A stretch of DNA of 64,000 nucleotides, from positions 170,114 to 234,113 of the forward strand of contig URKQ01000002.1 of the NCBI GenBank assembly GCA_900548455.1. Direction: 5' to 3'. The notes beneath the pieces were generated by a model. The model was not told the origin of the DNA, made no database searches, and was given only the letters and a program-made list of their open reading frames with translations. The DNA is from an uncultured Clostridium sp. (GTDB lineage: Bacteria; Bacillota; Clostridia; Clostridiales; Clostridiaceae). A program made the translations under genes and the position numbers. Shown here piece after piece: positions 1-7,778 of this stretch (position 1 is the stretch's first letter; every line of letters starts with the position of its first letter).

Positions 1-88
1 CTCGTCAAGTCAAGTGAGACTCTAAATCTATAATTTAGTTAGTAGGGCTTCCATAAAAATCCGTACTTTTCACTCAACTCCTGGCGCT
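1..88 (-). ncRNA. glmS self-cleaving ribozyme (5' portion, runs off the window)
   Basis: On the minus strand the conserved core start GCGCCAG begins at 87, with the expected cleavage between A88 and G87. The following stem (GAGTTGAGTGA) pairs back near the window edge, ending in a TTGACGAG motif like the conserved TTGACGAGGT of known glmS ribozymes. It lies directly downstream of glmM, where glmS usually follows, so it is almost certainly in the glmS 5' leader. Known role: glucosamine-6-phosphate acts as cofactor for self-cleavage, which destabilises the glmS mRNA and gives feedback control of amino-sugar synthesis. The 3' half (pseudoknot P3-P4) and glmS itself lie outside the window. Confidence 0.85.
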
Positions 89-242
89 CAGTTAACCTAT
101 ATTTTCAACCCTCCTTAATTATGCTATGGGGCTTTAGTGTAGCATATTAACCTCATTATATTATATTCATATATTGTCCACAGGTCAACATTTTTTACTC
201 TTTATTAATATATTGTCACGATTAAATAAAAGAATTTTACCA

Positions 243-271
243 ATTGTATAAATTGTATTAATTTTTGTCAA
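243..271 (-). promoter_or_regulatory. Promoter of the glmS transcript
   Basis: Minus-strand TTGACA (271-266), a 17-nt spacer and TACAAT (248-243) form a near-consensus sigma-A promoter. It sits between the glmM terminator and the ribozyme. Transcription would begin near 236, giving about 148 nt of leader before the cleavage site. The remaining bases of this gap (about 89-242) hold only AT-rich leader. Confidence 0.75.
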
Positions 272-308
272 AAATTTGTTTCTACACTTTTCTAGAAATT
301 AAAGTTAA

Positions 309-344
309 GGGGCTGTCATACTAATTGCTTAGTATGACAGCCCC
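309..344 (-). terminator. Rho-independent terminator after glmM
   Basis: A perfect 16-bp inverted repeat (GGGGCTGTCATACTAA and its complement) with a 4-nt loop ends 37 bases after the glmM stop. On the minus strand it is followed by a moderately T-rich stretch. Together with the promoter just downstream it separates glmM and glmS transcription. Confidence 0.8.
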
Positions 345-381
345 TTGCTTCAGTAAGGTTCTACCCGTTACAATTCTTATA

Positions 382-1731
382 TTAATTATTAGCCTTAGCT
401 TCTATTTTCCTAGCTAAATCATGAGCCATTTTATCAATTTCCTCTTGATTTTCGCCCTCAAGCATTACTCTTACTAATGGTTCTGTGCCTGATGGTCTAA
501 TTAAAACTCTTCCTGAACCAGCCATCTTCTCTTCCATGACTTTTATGTCAGAAGCAATTTCCTCATCTATTTCATGAATATTTTTCATATTATTAGGTAC
601 TTTAGCATTTACAAGTACTTGTGGAAGTTCCTTCATTGATGCTGCAAGTTCACTTAGTGTCTTTCCACTTGCTTTTACTGTTGCAGCTAATTGAAGTCCA
701 GATACTAATCCATCACCTGTAGTATTGAAATCTAAGAATATTATATGTCCTGATTGTTCACCACCAATAGAGTATCCCTCTTTAGCCATCTCTTCTAGTA
801 CATATCTATCTCCAACCTTTGTAGATACTGTTTTTATTCCTGCTTCTTTAAGTGCTATATGAAGTCCAAGATTACTCATAACAGTTACTACTACAGTGTC
901 CTTATTTAACTTACCCATAGCCTTTAAATGTTTAGCTTCAATTACCATCATAAAGTCGCCATTAACTAAGTTTCCTTTTTCGTCTACGGCAAGACATCTA
1001 TCTGCATCACCATCAAAAGCTAATCCAAGGTTGCATCTATTTTCTACAACAAATTTCATTAATTGTTCAGGATGAGTTGAACCGCAGTTTTTATTAATAT
1101 TTACTCCATCTGGATCACTATTAATTATAAAAACTTCTGCTCCAAGTTCTTTTAGTGCCTTTATAGAAGTGGTATAAGATGCACCATTAGCACAATCTAC
1201 AGCAATCTTCATTCCACTTAAATCACCATCAATAGTTGACTTTGCAAATTCAACATAATCGTTTATTGCATTATCTCCATAATACTTTCTACCTACCATT
1301 CCGCCTGTAGGTATGTTAACTCCTTCAAATTCATCTTCTATTAATTTTTGAATTTTGTCTTCTAATTCATCTTTAAGTTTAAATCCATCTTTATCAAAAA
1401 ATTTAATTCCATTATATTCAACTGGATTATGAGAAGCAGAAATTACTACTCCTGCATCTGCATTATATTTTCGTGTTAAATACGCTACCGCTGGTGTTGG
1501 AACTACTCCTAGACATAAAGCTTCTGCTCCTACAGATAATATTCCAGCAACTAAAGCTGATTCTAACATATCCCCTGAAATTCTAGTGTCCATTCCAACT
1601 ATTATTCTAGGTTTATGTGTTCCTTCTGTTAAAACTACAGCTCCTGCTTTTCCAAGTTTATATGCCAGATCTACTGTTAATTCAGTATTTGCAATACCTC
1701 TAACTCCATCTGTACCAAATATTCTACTCAT
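382..1731 (-). CDS. glmM: Phosphoglucosamine mutase GlmM
   Basis: Converts glucosamine-6-phosphate to glucosamine-1-phosphate, a cytoplasmic step toward UDP-GlcNAc and peptidoglycan. The 449-residue length is normal for the family. Visible motifs are the N-terminal FGTDGVRG signature, the catalytic phosphoserine loop SASHNP with Ser100, the metal loop DGDADR, the sugar-binding GGEQSGH, and the C-terminal phosphate loop RPSGTEP. The ATG is preceded by AAAGGAGAA. It has its own promoter, a terminator after it, and the glmS ribozyme beyond. In many Firmicutes glmM is adjacent to cdaA-cdaR; here those genes are about 20 kb upstream. Confidence 0.97.
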   Translation of the reverse strand: MSRIFGTDGVRGIANTELTVDLAYKLGKAGAVVLTEGTHKPRIIVGMDTRISGDMLESALVAGILSVGAEALCLGVVPTPAVAYLTRKYNADAGVVISASHNPVEYNGIKFFDKDGFKLKDELEDKIQKLIEDEFEGVNIPTGGMVGRKYYGDNAINDYVEFAKSTIDGDLSGMKIAVDCANGASYTTSIKALKELGAEVFIINSDPDGVNINKNCGSTHPEQLMKFVVENRCNLGLAFDGDADRCLAVDEKGNLVNGDFMMVIEAKHLKAMGKLNKDTVVVTVMSNLGLHIALKEAGIKTVSTKVGDRYVLEEMAKEGYSIGGEQSGHIIFLDFNTTGDGLVSGLQLAATVKASGKTLSELAASMKELPQVLVNAKVPNNMKNIHEIDEEIASDIKVMEEKMAGSGRVLIRPSGTEPLVRVMLEGENQEEIDKMAHDLARKIEAKANN

Positions 1732-1799
1732 TGGCGCATTCTCCTTTTATCTTCTCATATTTATCAAATTAAGTCTTACTTTAAAGCAAATTTAATATA

Positions 1800-1828
1800 A
1801 TTATAGTACAAAGTATGTATATATACAA
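1800..1828 (-). promoter_or_regulatory. Promoter of glmM
   Basis: Minus-strand TTGTAT (1828-1823), 17-nt spacer, TATAAT (1805-1800). It lies between the chromate-transporter gene and glmM, about 70 nt upstream of the glmM ATG. It implies that glmM can be transcribed independently of its upstream neighbours. Confidence 0.65.
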
Positions 1829-1855
1829 TAAAAGTTACCTATCATTTACAATTGT

Positions 1856-2419
1856 CTAAAACTTAAACACAATTCCAACTACTGCTGCAGTTAAAATAAT
1901 TACAAGTGGATGTGCCTTAAATTTATTTGTTATATAAAGTAAAACTGCAAATAATACCGTACATTTTATATTTATAATATCAATAATATTATGTGTTAAT
2001 AAAAACTTATTTATAGTTAATATAGATATTTTAAAAACCTCAAATCCAGCTACAGCTATAAGTGCAGTAACAGCTGGTCTAAGTCCATAAAAAGCTGATT
2101 TTACATAATTATTTTCATTAAAATTATTTAAAAATTTTGCTATTATAATGATTATTATTAACGATGGTAATACTAGTGCAATAGTTGCTATAATTCCTCC
2201 TAAAATTCCACCTGCTTCATACCCTGCATATGTAGCCATATTAACACCTATAGGTCCAGGGGTTGATTCAGAAATAGCAATCATGTCTGCAAGAATTGGT
2301 CTATCGAACCACGGATACTTATCGGCCATTTCATATAAAAAAGGAAGTGTTGCAAGGCCTCCTCCTACAGAAAATAGTCCTGTTTTAAAAAACTCAATAA
2401 ATAAAAGTAAATATGTCAC
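1856..2419 (-). CDS. Chromate transporter family protein (ChrA half, distal gene)
   Basis: A 187-residue integral membrane protein of the CHR family. It has the family's N-terminal pattern (an FFKTG/SVGGG helix) and the SESTPGPIGVN motif after the first amphipathic segment, then several hydrophobic helices to the C-terminus. CHR proteins export or exchange oxyanions such as chromate; the natural substrate in clostridia is unknown. The length is that of a single CHR domain, so it should pair with the similar protein encoded immediately upstream. It starts with GTG in a TAGTG overlap with the upstream stop, indicating translational coupling. Confidence 0.85.
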   Translation of the reverse strand: MTYLLLFIEFFKTGLFSVGGGLATLPFLYEMADKYPWFDRPILADMIAISESTPGPIGVNMATYAGYEAGGILGGIIATIALVLPSLIIIIIIAKFLNNFNENNYVKSAFYGLRPAVTALIAVAGFEVFKISILTINKFLLTHNIIDIINIKCTVLFAVLLYITNKFKAHPLVIILTAAVVGIVFKF

Positions 2420-2961
2420 TATTTCTCCTCCTTTCTCAAGGATTTAGTAACAATTCCTACAATTGTTGCACCTATTACAACAAATACAGGTGATATCTTA
2501 AATATAACAGATACTAAAAACGTAACTACAAATATAATTATTCCTGTAGCATCTTTAATACCACTCTTCCAGAGCTTAACTATAGCATTTACAATAAGTA
2601 CTGCAACTGCTACCCTAATCCCTGCAAATCCATGTTGCACGATCTCTAAACTTGCAAAATTCTTAATAAATGCAGCTATAATCATTATTATAATCAATGA
2701 TGGGAAAACAACACCAGTAGTTGCTGCTACTGCTCCTGAAATCCCTTTATTTTTATACCCTATAAAAGTAGCTGTATTTACTGCTATTATTCCTGGAGTA
2801 CATTGTCCTACTGCGTAATAATCTAATACTTCTTCTTCTGTTGCCCACTTTCTCTTATTAACAACCTCTTCCTGAATAAGTGGTAGCATTGCATATCCTC
2901 CACCAAAGGTTAATCCACCAATTCTGCAAAAAGTTAAAAATAAATCTAGTAATTCATTCAT
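2419..2961 (-). CDS. Chromate transporter family protein (ChrA half, proximal gene)
   Basis: A single-CHR-domain membrane protein of about 180 residues, paralogous to the next gene. It shows the FGGGYAMLPLIQEE segment and the QCTPGIIAVN motif, followed by hydrophobic helices. The pair probably forms a heterodimeric equivalent of two-domain ChrA. I chose the ATG at 2961 because it has a GAGG ribosome site 9 nt upstream. The longer open frame to 2988 begins inside a hairpin and has no ribosome site. Substrate unproven. Confidence 0.85.
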   Translation of the reverse strand: MNELLDLFLTFCRIGGLTFGGGYAMLPLIQEEVVNKRKWATEEEVLDYYAVGQCTPGIIAVNTATFIGYKNKGISGAVAATTGVVFPSLIIIMIIAAFIKNFASLEIVQHGFAGIRVAVAVLIVNAIVKLWKSGIKDATGIIIFVVTFLVSVIFKISPVFVVIGATIVGIVTKSLRKEEK

Positions 2962-2988
2962 AATTAAATTCCTCACTTTAAACAGCAT

Positions 2989-3015
2989 AAACCTTCATTC
3001 TGAGAATGAAGGTTT
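2989..3015 (-). terminator. Hairpin between the MFS gene and the chr pair
   Basis: An 11-bp perfect inverted repeat (AAACCTTCATT and its complement) with a 5-nt loop lies between the MFS stop and the chr start. The T-tract is weak on the minus strand and better on the plus strand (TTTACTATTATTTTA). It is probably a terminator or attenuator for the MFS transcript. Confidence 0.5.
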
Positions 3016-3071
3016 ACTATTATTTTACCATATTTAATTATATAACAACTAATGCAAATATCAAATTCATT

Positions 3072-4394
3072 CTACATTGATTCATTAGTTTTAACTTTTC
3101 CTTCATATTCATCATTAGTGATTGCAATCAATCTCTCTATGGACTCTTCTCCATCATACTTCATTAATGATTTTAACCCCTTAATTCTTGGTAAAATCAA
3201 ACATCCTATAAGTGTTATTCCAAAGAATATAATCATGGCCGTTCTTACCGGTAAAAACTCTCCTAAAAATCCTCCTACAATCTTTGCAAGAGGTATTAAT
3301 GCCATAGACAAAGTACCCATAAGCGCAAATACTTTTCCCATCATTTGCTTTGGTATTATTGTCATTCGTACCGCAGCCATAACAGTGTTACTTACTACAT
3401 TTAAATATGTAGCAGCACAAAAAGCTATGGCAAATATATAAAAATTCCTTGTTATAGGCATTATCACCATCATTATTCCCATAAGTACCAAAGCCCCAGC
3501 ACTTATAAAATATTTCTTTTCATTTTTTACATTTACAATGGATAAAGTCAAACTTCCAAGAACCATTCCCAAAGAACTTATAGCCATTGCAATACCATAT
3601 CTCTCTATACCTAAATATGATGCCTGCTTAAATAAAACTGGTAAAAGCACAAATGCTGCATTTACAAAGAAATTAACAATGCAAGAAACTATAAACATGT
3701 TTTTAAAAGTCTTAAATTGACCTACAAAATGCAACCCTTCTTTAAAATCTTCTTTAAAAGTTATCTTTCCCTCTGTTTTATCCATTTCTGGAACCTTAAT
3801 AAATATTTCACTTATAGCTGAAAAAATATATGAAATTCCATTAAACAAAAACATATAAGGAGCTCCAACTAAAACATATAAAAATCCGGCAATTGCATTA
3901 CCTAACATATTAGAACTTGACTCTGCAAAACTTGTGATAGAATTAGCCTTTACAAGTTTGCTTCTATGAACAATTTGTGGCTTTATAGCTGAAACTGCTG
4001 GGTTGAAAAAAGCTGAACACATACTACTAATTATTGCAACTACTATTATCATCCAAACCTTTATAAATCCCATTATACCTGCTATACCAATAAATGTAAC
4101 AAGAACCCCTCTAATAAAATCAGTTATCACTAATATATTTTTCCTATTCCATTTATCTACAAAAACCCCTGCAAACGGCCCCAATATTATTGCTGGTGCT
4201 ATAGAAAGCGCTGAGACTATCCCCATTAATGCTGCTGAACCAGTCATATCTAGAATCCATAAATCTAGTGCCATTAAATATAGCACATCACCTAACATTG
4301 AAACCAATTGCCCCTGCCAAAGTAAGAAAAAATTTTTATTCCACAACTTAATATTGTTTTCTTCCGACTTTAAGCCATTAACTTTAAAATTCAA
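3072..4394 (-). CDS. MFS transporter, multidrug/enterobactin-exporter type
   Basis: A 12-helix major facilitator protein. After a short hydrophilic start comes the LWNKNFFLLWQGQLVS segment that opens the first helix. The loop between helices 2 and 3 carries GPFAGVFVDKWNRKN, a form of the conserved MFS GxxxDRxxRK motif. Such proteins export drugs or siderophores by proton antiport; the substrate here is unknown. It is clearly paralogous to the MFS protein encoded at 7779-9092. Start choice is uncertain: a TTG at 4394 sits well behind GGGGTGAT, while ATGs at 4400 and 4445 are poorly placed for a ribosome site. Confidence 0.85.
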   Translation of the reverse strand: MNFKVNGLKSEENNIKLWNKNFFLLWQGQLVSMLGDVLYLMALDLWILDMTGSAALMGIVSALSIAPAIILGPFAGVFVDKWNRKNILVITDFIRGVLVTFIGIAGIMGFIKVWMIIVVAIISSMCSAFFNPAVSAIKPQIVHRSKLVKANSITSFAESSSNMLGNAIAGFLYVLVGAPYMFLFNGISYIFSAISEIFIKVPEMDKTEGKITFKEDFKEGLHFVGQFKTFKNMFIVSCIVNFFVNAAFVLLPVLFKQASYLGIERYGIAMAISSLGMVLGSLTLSIVNVKNEKKYFISAGALVLMGIMMVIMPITRNFYIFAIAFCAATYLNVVSNTVMAAVRMTIIPKQMMGKVFALMGTLSMALIPLAKIVGGFLGEFLPVRTAMIIFFGITLIGCLILPRIKGLKSLMKYDGEESIERLIAITNDEYEGKVKTNESM

Positions 4395-4536
4395 TAACAT
4401 CACCCCATGATTTAAATTACATTTTTCCCATATTATACAAACCACTACAGTTTATTCTACCATTACTACCTTTATATTACAAGTTTTGGGTAATGCTTTT
4501 TTATCATCTTAATTTTATACACTAAAACTTAGGTTT

Positions 4537-5289
4537 TTATAGATATTCTAACGCCTCTACTAGTTCAAATCTATCATATTGTTCTATAAAACTCTTTAAA
4601 ATTTTACAATGACCTGCTCCATAAATTAGTAAAATTCTATCTCCCTCTTCAGCTATATTTTGTAAATTTCCGAATATATAAAGATTTCTTCTATACCATT
4701 GTGCAAGGAAATCTACCCCATAATAATTATTACCAACCCCTACTTTTGCCACATTCAAATAACATCTGCTATGTTCACTATTAACCTGCTTAGAATCATT
4801 TAAATATCTAAATGTTTCAAGCACAGTTTTATTATTCATGTAATTATTTCCTTCTTTTTCTTTGATCTTTAAGCATTCCATAAGTTCGCTATATATTTCA
4901 TAATTATTTTCTTCGGCATATTTTATAAAATCATCTGGTAAATCAACAGGACAATCTAAAGGATATATACTAAGAAGATTTAATATTTTCCCCATTCTAA
5001 AACCAAGTTGAACAATTTCGCTTCTATTGCTTACGATATTATTATCTATTAAAAAACCTCTTTTGCAATATTCTGAATAAATTTCGTTTAATTGCACATC
5101 CTTCTCCTTTCTTACCTCTACTGCAATTTTATTAGGTTTAAACAACAATAACTTTTCTACTAATTCATCAATTTCTCTTTGTTTTTTTGCTGATAATATA
5201 TCACATACATCAGTATTAATTAAATGATGCTTTCCACCACCTGAAAAATGATAAGTGCCTAACATAAGTACTTTTGTTCTTTCTTTCAT
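4537..5289 (-). CDS. DUF5694 domain protein (TraB/Tiki-like fold)
   Basis: About 250 residues, soluble, with no signal peptide. The N-terminal GTYHF and C-terminal YGAGHCKIL motifs, with an internal KIAVEVR segment, are the hallmarks of the DUF5694 group. That group is related to the TraB/PrgY/Tiki/GumN superfamily of putative metal-dependent proteases. The conserved histidines of GTYHF and GAGH would be the predicted active site. No experimental function is known to me. The ATG at 5289 is 9 nt after AAGGAG. It follows the bactofilin cluster on the same strand, with a hairpin between. Confidence 0.7.
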   Translation of the reverse strand: MKERTKVLMLGTYHFSGGGKHHLINTDVCDILSAKKQREIDELVEKLLLFKPNKIAVEVRKEKDVQLNEIYSEYCKRGFLIDNNIVSNRSEIVQLGFRMGKILNLLSIYPLDCPVDLPDDFIKYAEENNYEIYSELMECLKIKEKEGNNYMNNKTVLETFRYLNDSKQVNSEHSRCYLNVAKVGVGNNYYGVDFLAQWYRRNLYIFGNLQNIAEEGDRILLIYGAGHCKILKSFIEQYDRFELVEALEYL

Positions 5290-5330
5290 AATTCTCAACT
5301 CCTTAGTAAATTGAATTATATTTATTAATA

Positions 5331-5361
5331 AGGGACCCCTTTAATAATTAATAGGGCCCCT
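5331..5361 (-). terminator. Possible terminator after the bactofilin cluster
   Basis: GC-rich arms AGGGACCC and GGGCCCCT, with one mismatch, enclose an AT-rich loop in an otherwise AT-rich gap. The T-tract is poor, so this may be only a partial terminator. Confidence 0.4.
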
Positions 5362-5374
5362 AACGGACTAATCA

Positions 5375-6271
5375 CTACAATTTTACAGATTCTTTTACTA
5401 CTCCATTATCTTCAATCTTAAGTTCTCCTGAGTATTCAACTTTGTCAATATAACAGTCTTTTCCTATGACCACGTTTTTTCCTCTTACTACATTCACTTT
5501 TGAATTCTTTAATAATATCTCATCGCCTTCTACACATTCAGCTCTTAAACCCTTACCATATTTGCTTCCGAAAGAAAACAGAGAGGCTATTTTATGACTT
5601 TTTTCCATTTCATCGCAAACTTTAACTATCTTGCCACCAATTTCTTTAATATGATGATCTCCATACATACTTATATAAACTTCTTCTCCATTTAATAGTC
5701 CATCACAGGTTACATCTCCTTTTAAAGAAATTTTATCTCCTTCAATGTCTTTCTCTACATTTACGTCTCCAAAGACAGAAATAATTTTCCCTTCGATAGC
5801 CTTACATCTATCCACATCTCCAAAAACCTTTATTTCATTACCTTTTATTATTCCTTCAAAAGTCCCATCTCCCATTATTTGAATATCACCACTACATTTT
5901 AAGTTTCCATTAGCTTCAATATCCCCCATAATGGTAATTCGTCCACATGAGATATCTCCCTTAACGTCAATATCCCCATATATTTTTAAATTGTCCTTAA
6001 CCTTAAGTCCCTCGAATATATCTAAGTCTCCAGCTATTCTCATATTGCCGCACTCTATAAATTTTTTTACAGTAGCGTCTCCACTTACTTTAAAATCTTC
6101 CTCACAATATATTCTTCCATTAACTTCACCATCACCACTAATTGTCATTGATAGACAGTTTATATCTCCGTTAATAGTTCCATCTCCACTTATTTTCACA
6201 TTTCTGTAGTTTCCACCTGGTGATACTAAATCATCATATATTTTTAAATCATCTAATTCTGCAAAATTCAT
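5375..6271 (-). CDS. Bactofilin-like polymer-forming protein (YhbE/YhbF type)
   Basis: 298 residues made almost entirely of short beta repeats with a GD/GDI rhythm (for example ISGDGTINGDI, IMGDIEANG), as expected for a right-handed beta-helix bactofilin. Bactofilins polymerise without nucleotide into cytoskeletal scaffolds. In B. subtilis the homologous pair BacE/BacF (YhbE/YhbF) is involved in flagellar assembly and motility. It lies 18 nt downstream of a YhbD-like gene and is paralogous to the protein encoded at 6950-7747, so the two probably co-polymerise. The ATG follows AAGGGGGA. Confidence 0.85.
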   Translation of the reverse strand: MNFAELDDLKIYDDLVSPGGNYRNVKISGDGTINGDINCLSMTISGDGEVNGRIYCEEDFKVSGDATVKKFIECGNMRIAGDLDIFEGLKVKDNLKIYGDIDVKGDISCGRITIMGDIEANGNLKCSGDIQIMGDGTFEGIIKGNEIKVFGDVDRCKAIEGKIISVFGDVNVEKDIEGDKISLKGDVTCDGLLNGEEVYISMYGDHHIKEIGGKIVKVCDEMEKSHKIASLFSFGSKYGKGLRAECVEGDEILLKNSKVNVVRGKNVVIGKDCYIDKVEYSGELKIEDNGVVKESVKL

Positions 6272-6289
6272 AACAATATCCCCCTTTTT

Positions 6290-6913
6290 TTATAAAGCTA
6301 ATTTAAATTTGACTGCATCTATTGTATCTTTTAAATTAACTTCTCCAATAATTTTACTGTTACCATCAAGAATAATTTTCTCTTCAAAAGCAGCCAAACA
6401 AATTCCAATACCCAATCTTCTAATTAAATACACCGTTCCATTTTTAGATTCTAGTTTAGAATACTCAGTGTCCATGATTCTTAGCATAGATTCTATTTCC
6501 TCAATAGTTGCACTTCCTAAATCTAATTGACTTTGAAGAACATGCATTAAAAGGACTTCTTTAAAAGAGTAATTCTCTTTTCCTTCAAATAACCCTTTAT
6601 ATAATGGCAAAATTTCACTTCTAATCATTCCTCTTTCAACTAAGTAATTTTCATCTACATTTTTTACCTTTGGTTTATTTGAAAACACTTCTGCCAAATC
6701 ATCTAAAGGAATCTCATCTTTTAACTCCAAAATTTTATTTATTCTTTCCATAATCTTTTCCTTAGGAAAAAAGGTTTCTTGCCCCGTATAACTAGATTTC
6801 TTTATAAACCAATCTTCTGGAATTAAATCCTTACGCTTCCATCTATAAAGCTGTCCATATGAGATCCCTGTTATGTCTAAAATCTCCTTTTTAGAAATTA
6901 ACTCCTCGCTCAT
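6290..6913 (-). CDS. YhbD-like protein (DUF4004), N-terminal MerR-like helix-turn-helix
   Basis: 207 residues. Residues 1-35 (KKEILDITGISYGQLYRWKRKDLIP) form a MerR-type helix-turn-helix. The remainder is the DUF4004 region found in B. subtilis YhbD, which is encoded beside the bactofilin genes yhbE and yhbF. It is sandwiched between two bactofilin genes in the same transcript. It is therefore either the local regulator or an adaptor coupling the polymer to DNA or membrane; the sequence does not decide. Strong ribosome site AAAGGAGGAG before the ATG. Confidence 0.8.
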   Translation of the reverse strand: MSEELISKKEILDITGISYGQLYRWKRKDLIPEDWFIKKSSYTGQETFFPKEKIMERINKILELKDEIPLDDLAEVFSNKPKVKNVDENYLVERGMIRSEILPLYKGLFEGKENYSFKEVLLMHVLQSQLDLGSATIEEIESMLRIMDTEYSKLESKNGTVYLIRRLGIGICLAAFEEKIILDGNSKIIGEVNLKDTIDAVKFKLAL

Positions 6914-6949
6914 AATTCTCCTCCTTTAAGCAGCCTCGCTTTTCTTTTT

Positions 6950-7747
6950 CTATAGTTTAACTTCTTCACTTATAGTTGAATTTTCATCTTTTTTGCATAG
7001 TGTATCTCTATATTCTATCTTTTTAATTTTACAACCTTCCCCTATAGTAATTTTATTACCACGAACTACATCTGCAATTGTATTCTCAAGGTATATTTCG
7101 TCTGCTTCTATAGTCCTTATTGTTAAATATCCATAATTCTTTCTTCCAAATAGGGAGAAGAATATTCTTCCAAATAACCCCATTACTTTTTCTGCCTTTA
7201 CTACATTAACTCTAGTGGCTCCAATTTCTTCTACCTCTGTTGTAGATCCTACTTCTATATTTACCTCATCTCCATTTATCATTCCTGGTGTTCTAATTCC
7301 ACCAGATATATCTATTATTTCTCCTTCAATTCCCTGTCCCACTGATGTAGCTCCATGTAATTTAACTCTTGTGGCATTAATTCTTCCACCTACTTTACCA
7401 GAACCACGGATAATAAATTCATCACCTTTAAAGTTTCCATTAACTCCACCACTTCCACTTATAGTAAAGCTTCCACCATGAACTGAACCTTCAACAGTTC
7501 CACTACCATTTATACTACCCTTCATACAAGTTAAATCATTTGTCACCTTTCCTGATCCACTTATTCTAAAACTATTAGCTGAAATAGATCCAATAACTTT
7601 ACCACTTCCACTTATGCTAAAGCTCTCACAGCTTATATCTCCTGTTATTTTCCCACTTCCACTTATAGAAATATTTTTATATCTTCCACCACCGGCACTT
7701 CCTGAACCAGATATTCTTAAATCTCCTATTGTTTCATTATTGATCAT
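6950..7747 (-). CDS. Bactofilin-like polymer-forming protein (YhbE/YhbF type)
   Basis: 265 residues with a regular ISGSGKITGDI-type repeat in its first two-thirds, glycine- and serine-rich, predicted as a beta-helix. Paralogous to the protein encoded at 5375-6271 but with SGSG rather than GDG turns. First gene of the three-gene bactofilin/YhbD group, and probably co-transcribed with the MFS gene 31 nt upstream. The ATG is 6 nt after AGAAGGAGTGG. Expected to assemble as a cytoplasmic or membrane-associated scaffold. Confidence 0.85.
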   Translation of the reverse strand: MINNETIGDLRISGSGSAGGGRYKNISISGSGKITGDISCESFSISGSGKVIGSISANSFRISGSGKVTNDLTCMKGSINGSGTVEGSVHGGSFTISGSGGVNGNFKGDEFIIRGSGKVGGRINATRVKLHGATSVGQGIEGEIIDISGGIRTPGMINGDEVNIEVGSTTEVEEIGATRVNVVKAEKVMGLFGRIFFSLFGRKNYGYLTIRTIEADEIYLENTIADVVRGNKITIGEGCKIKKIEYRDTLCKKDENSTISEEVKL

Positions 7748-7778
7748 ATTACCACTCCTTCTATTTAAATTCTTCTAT

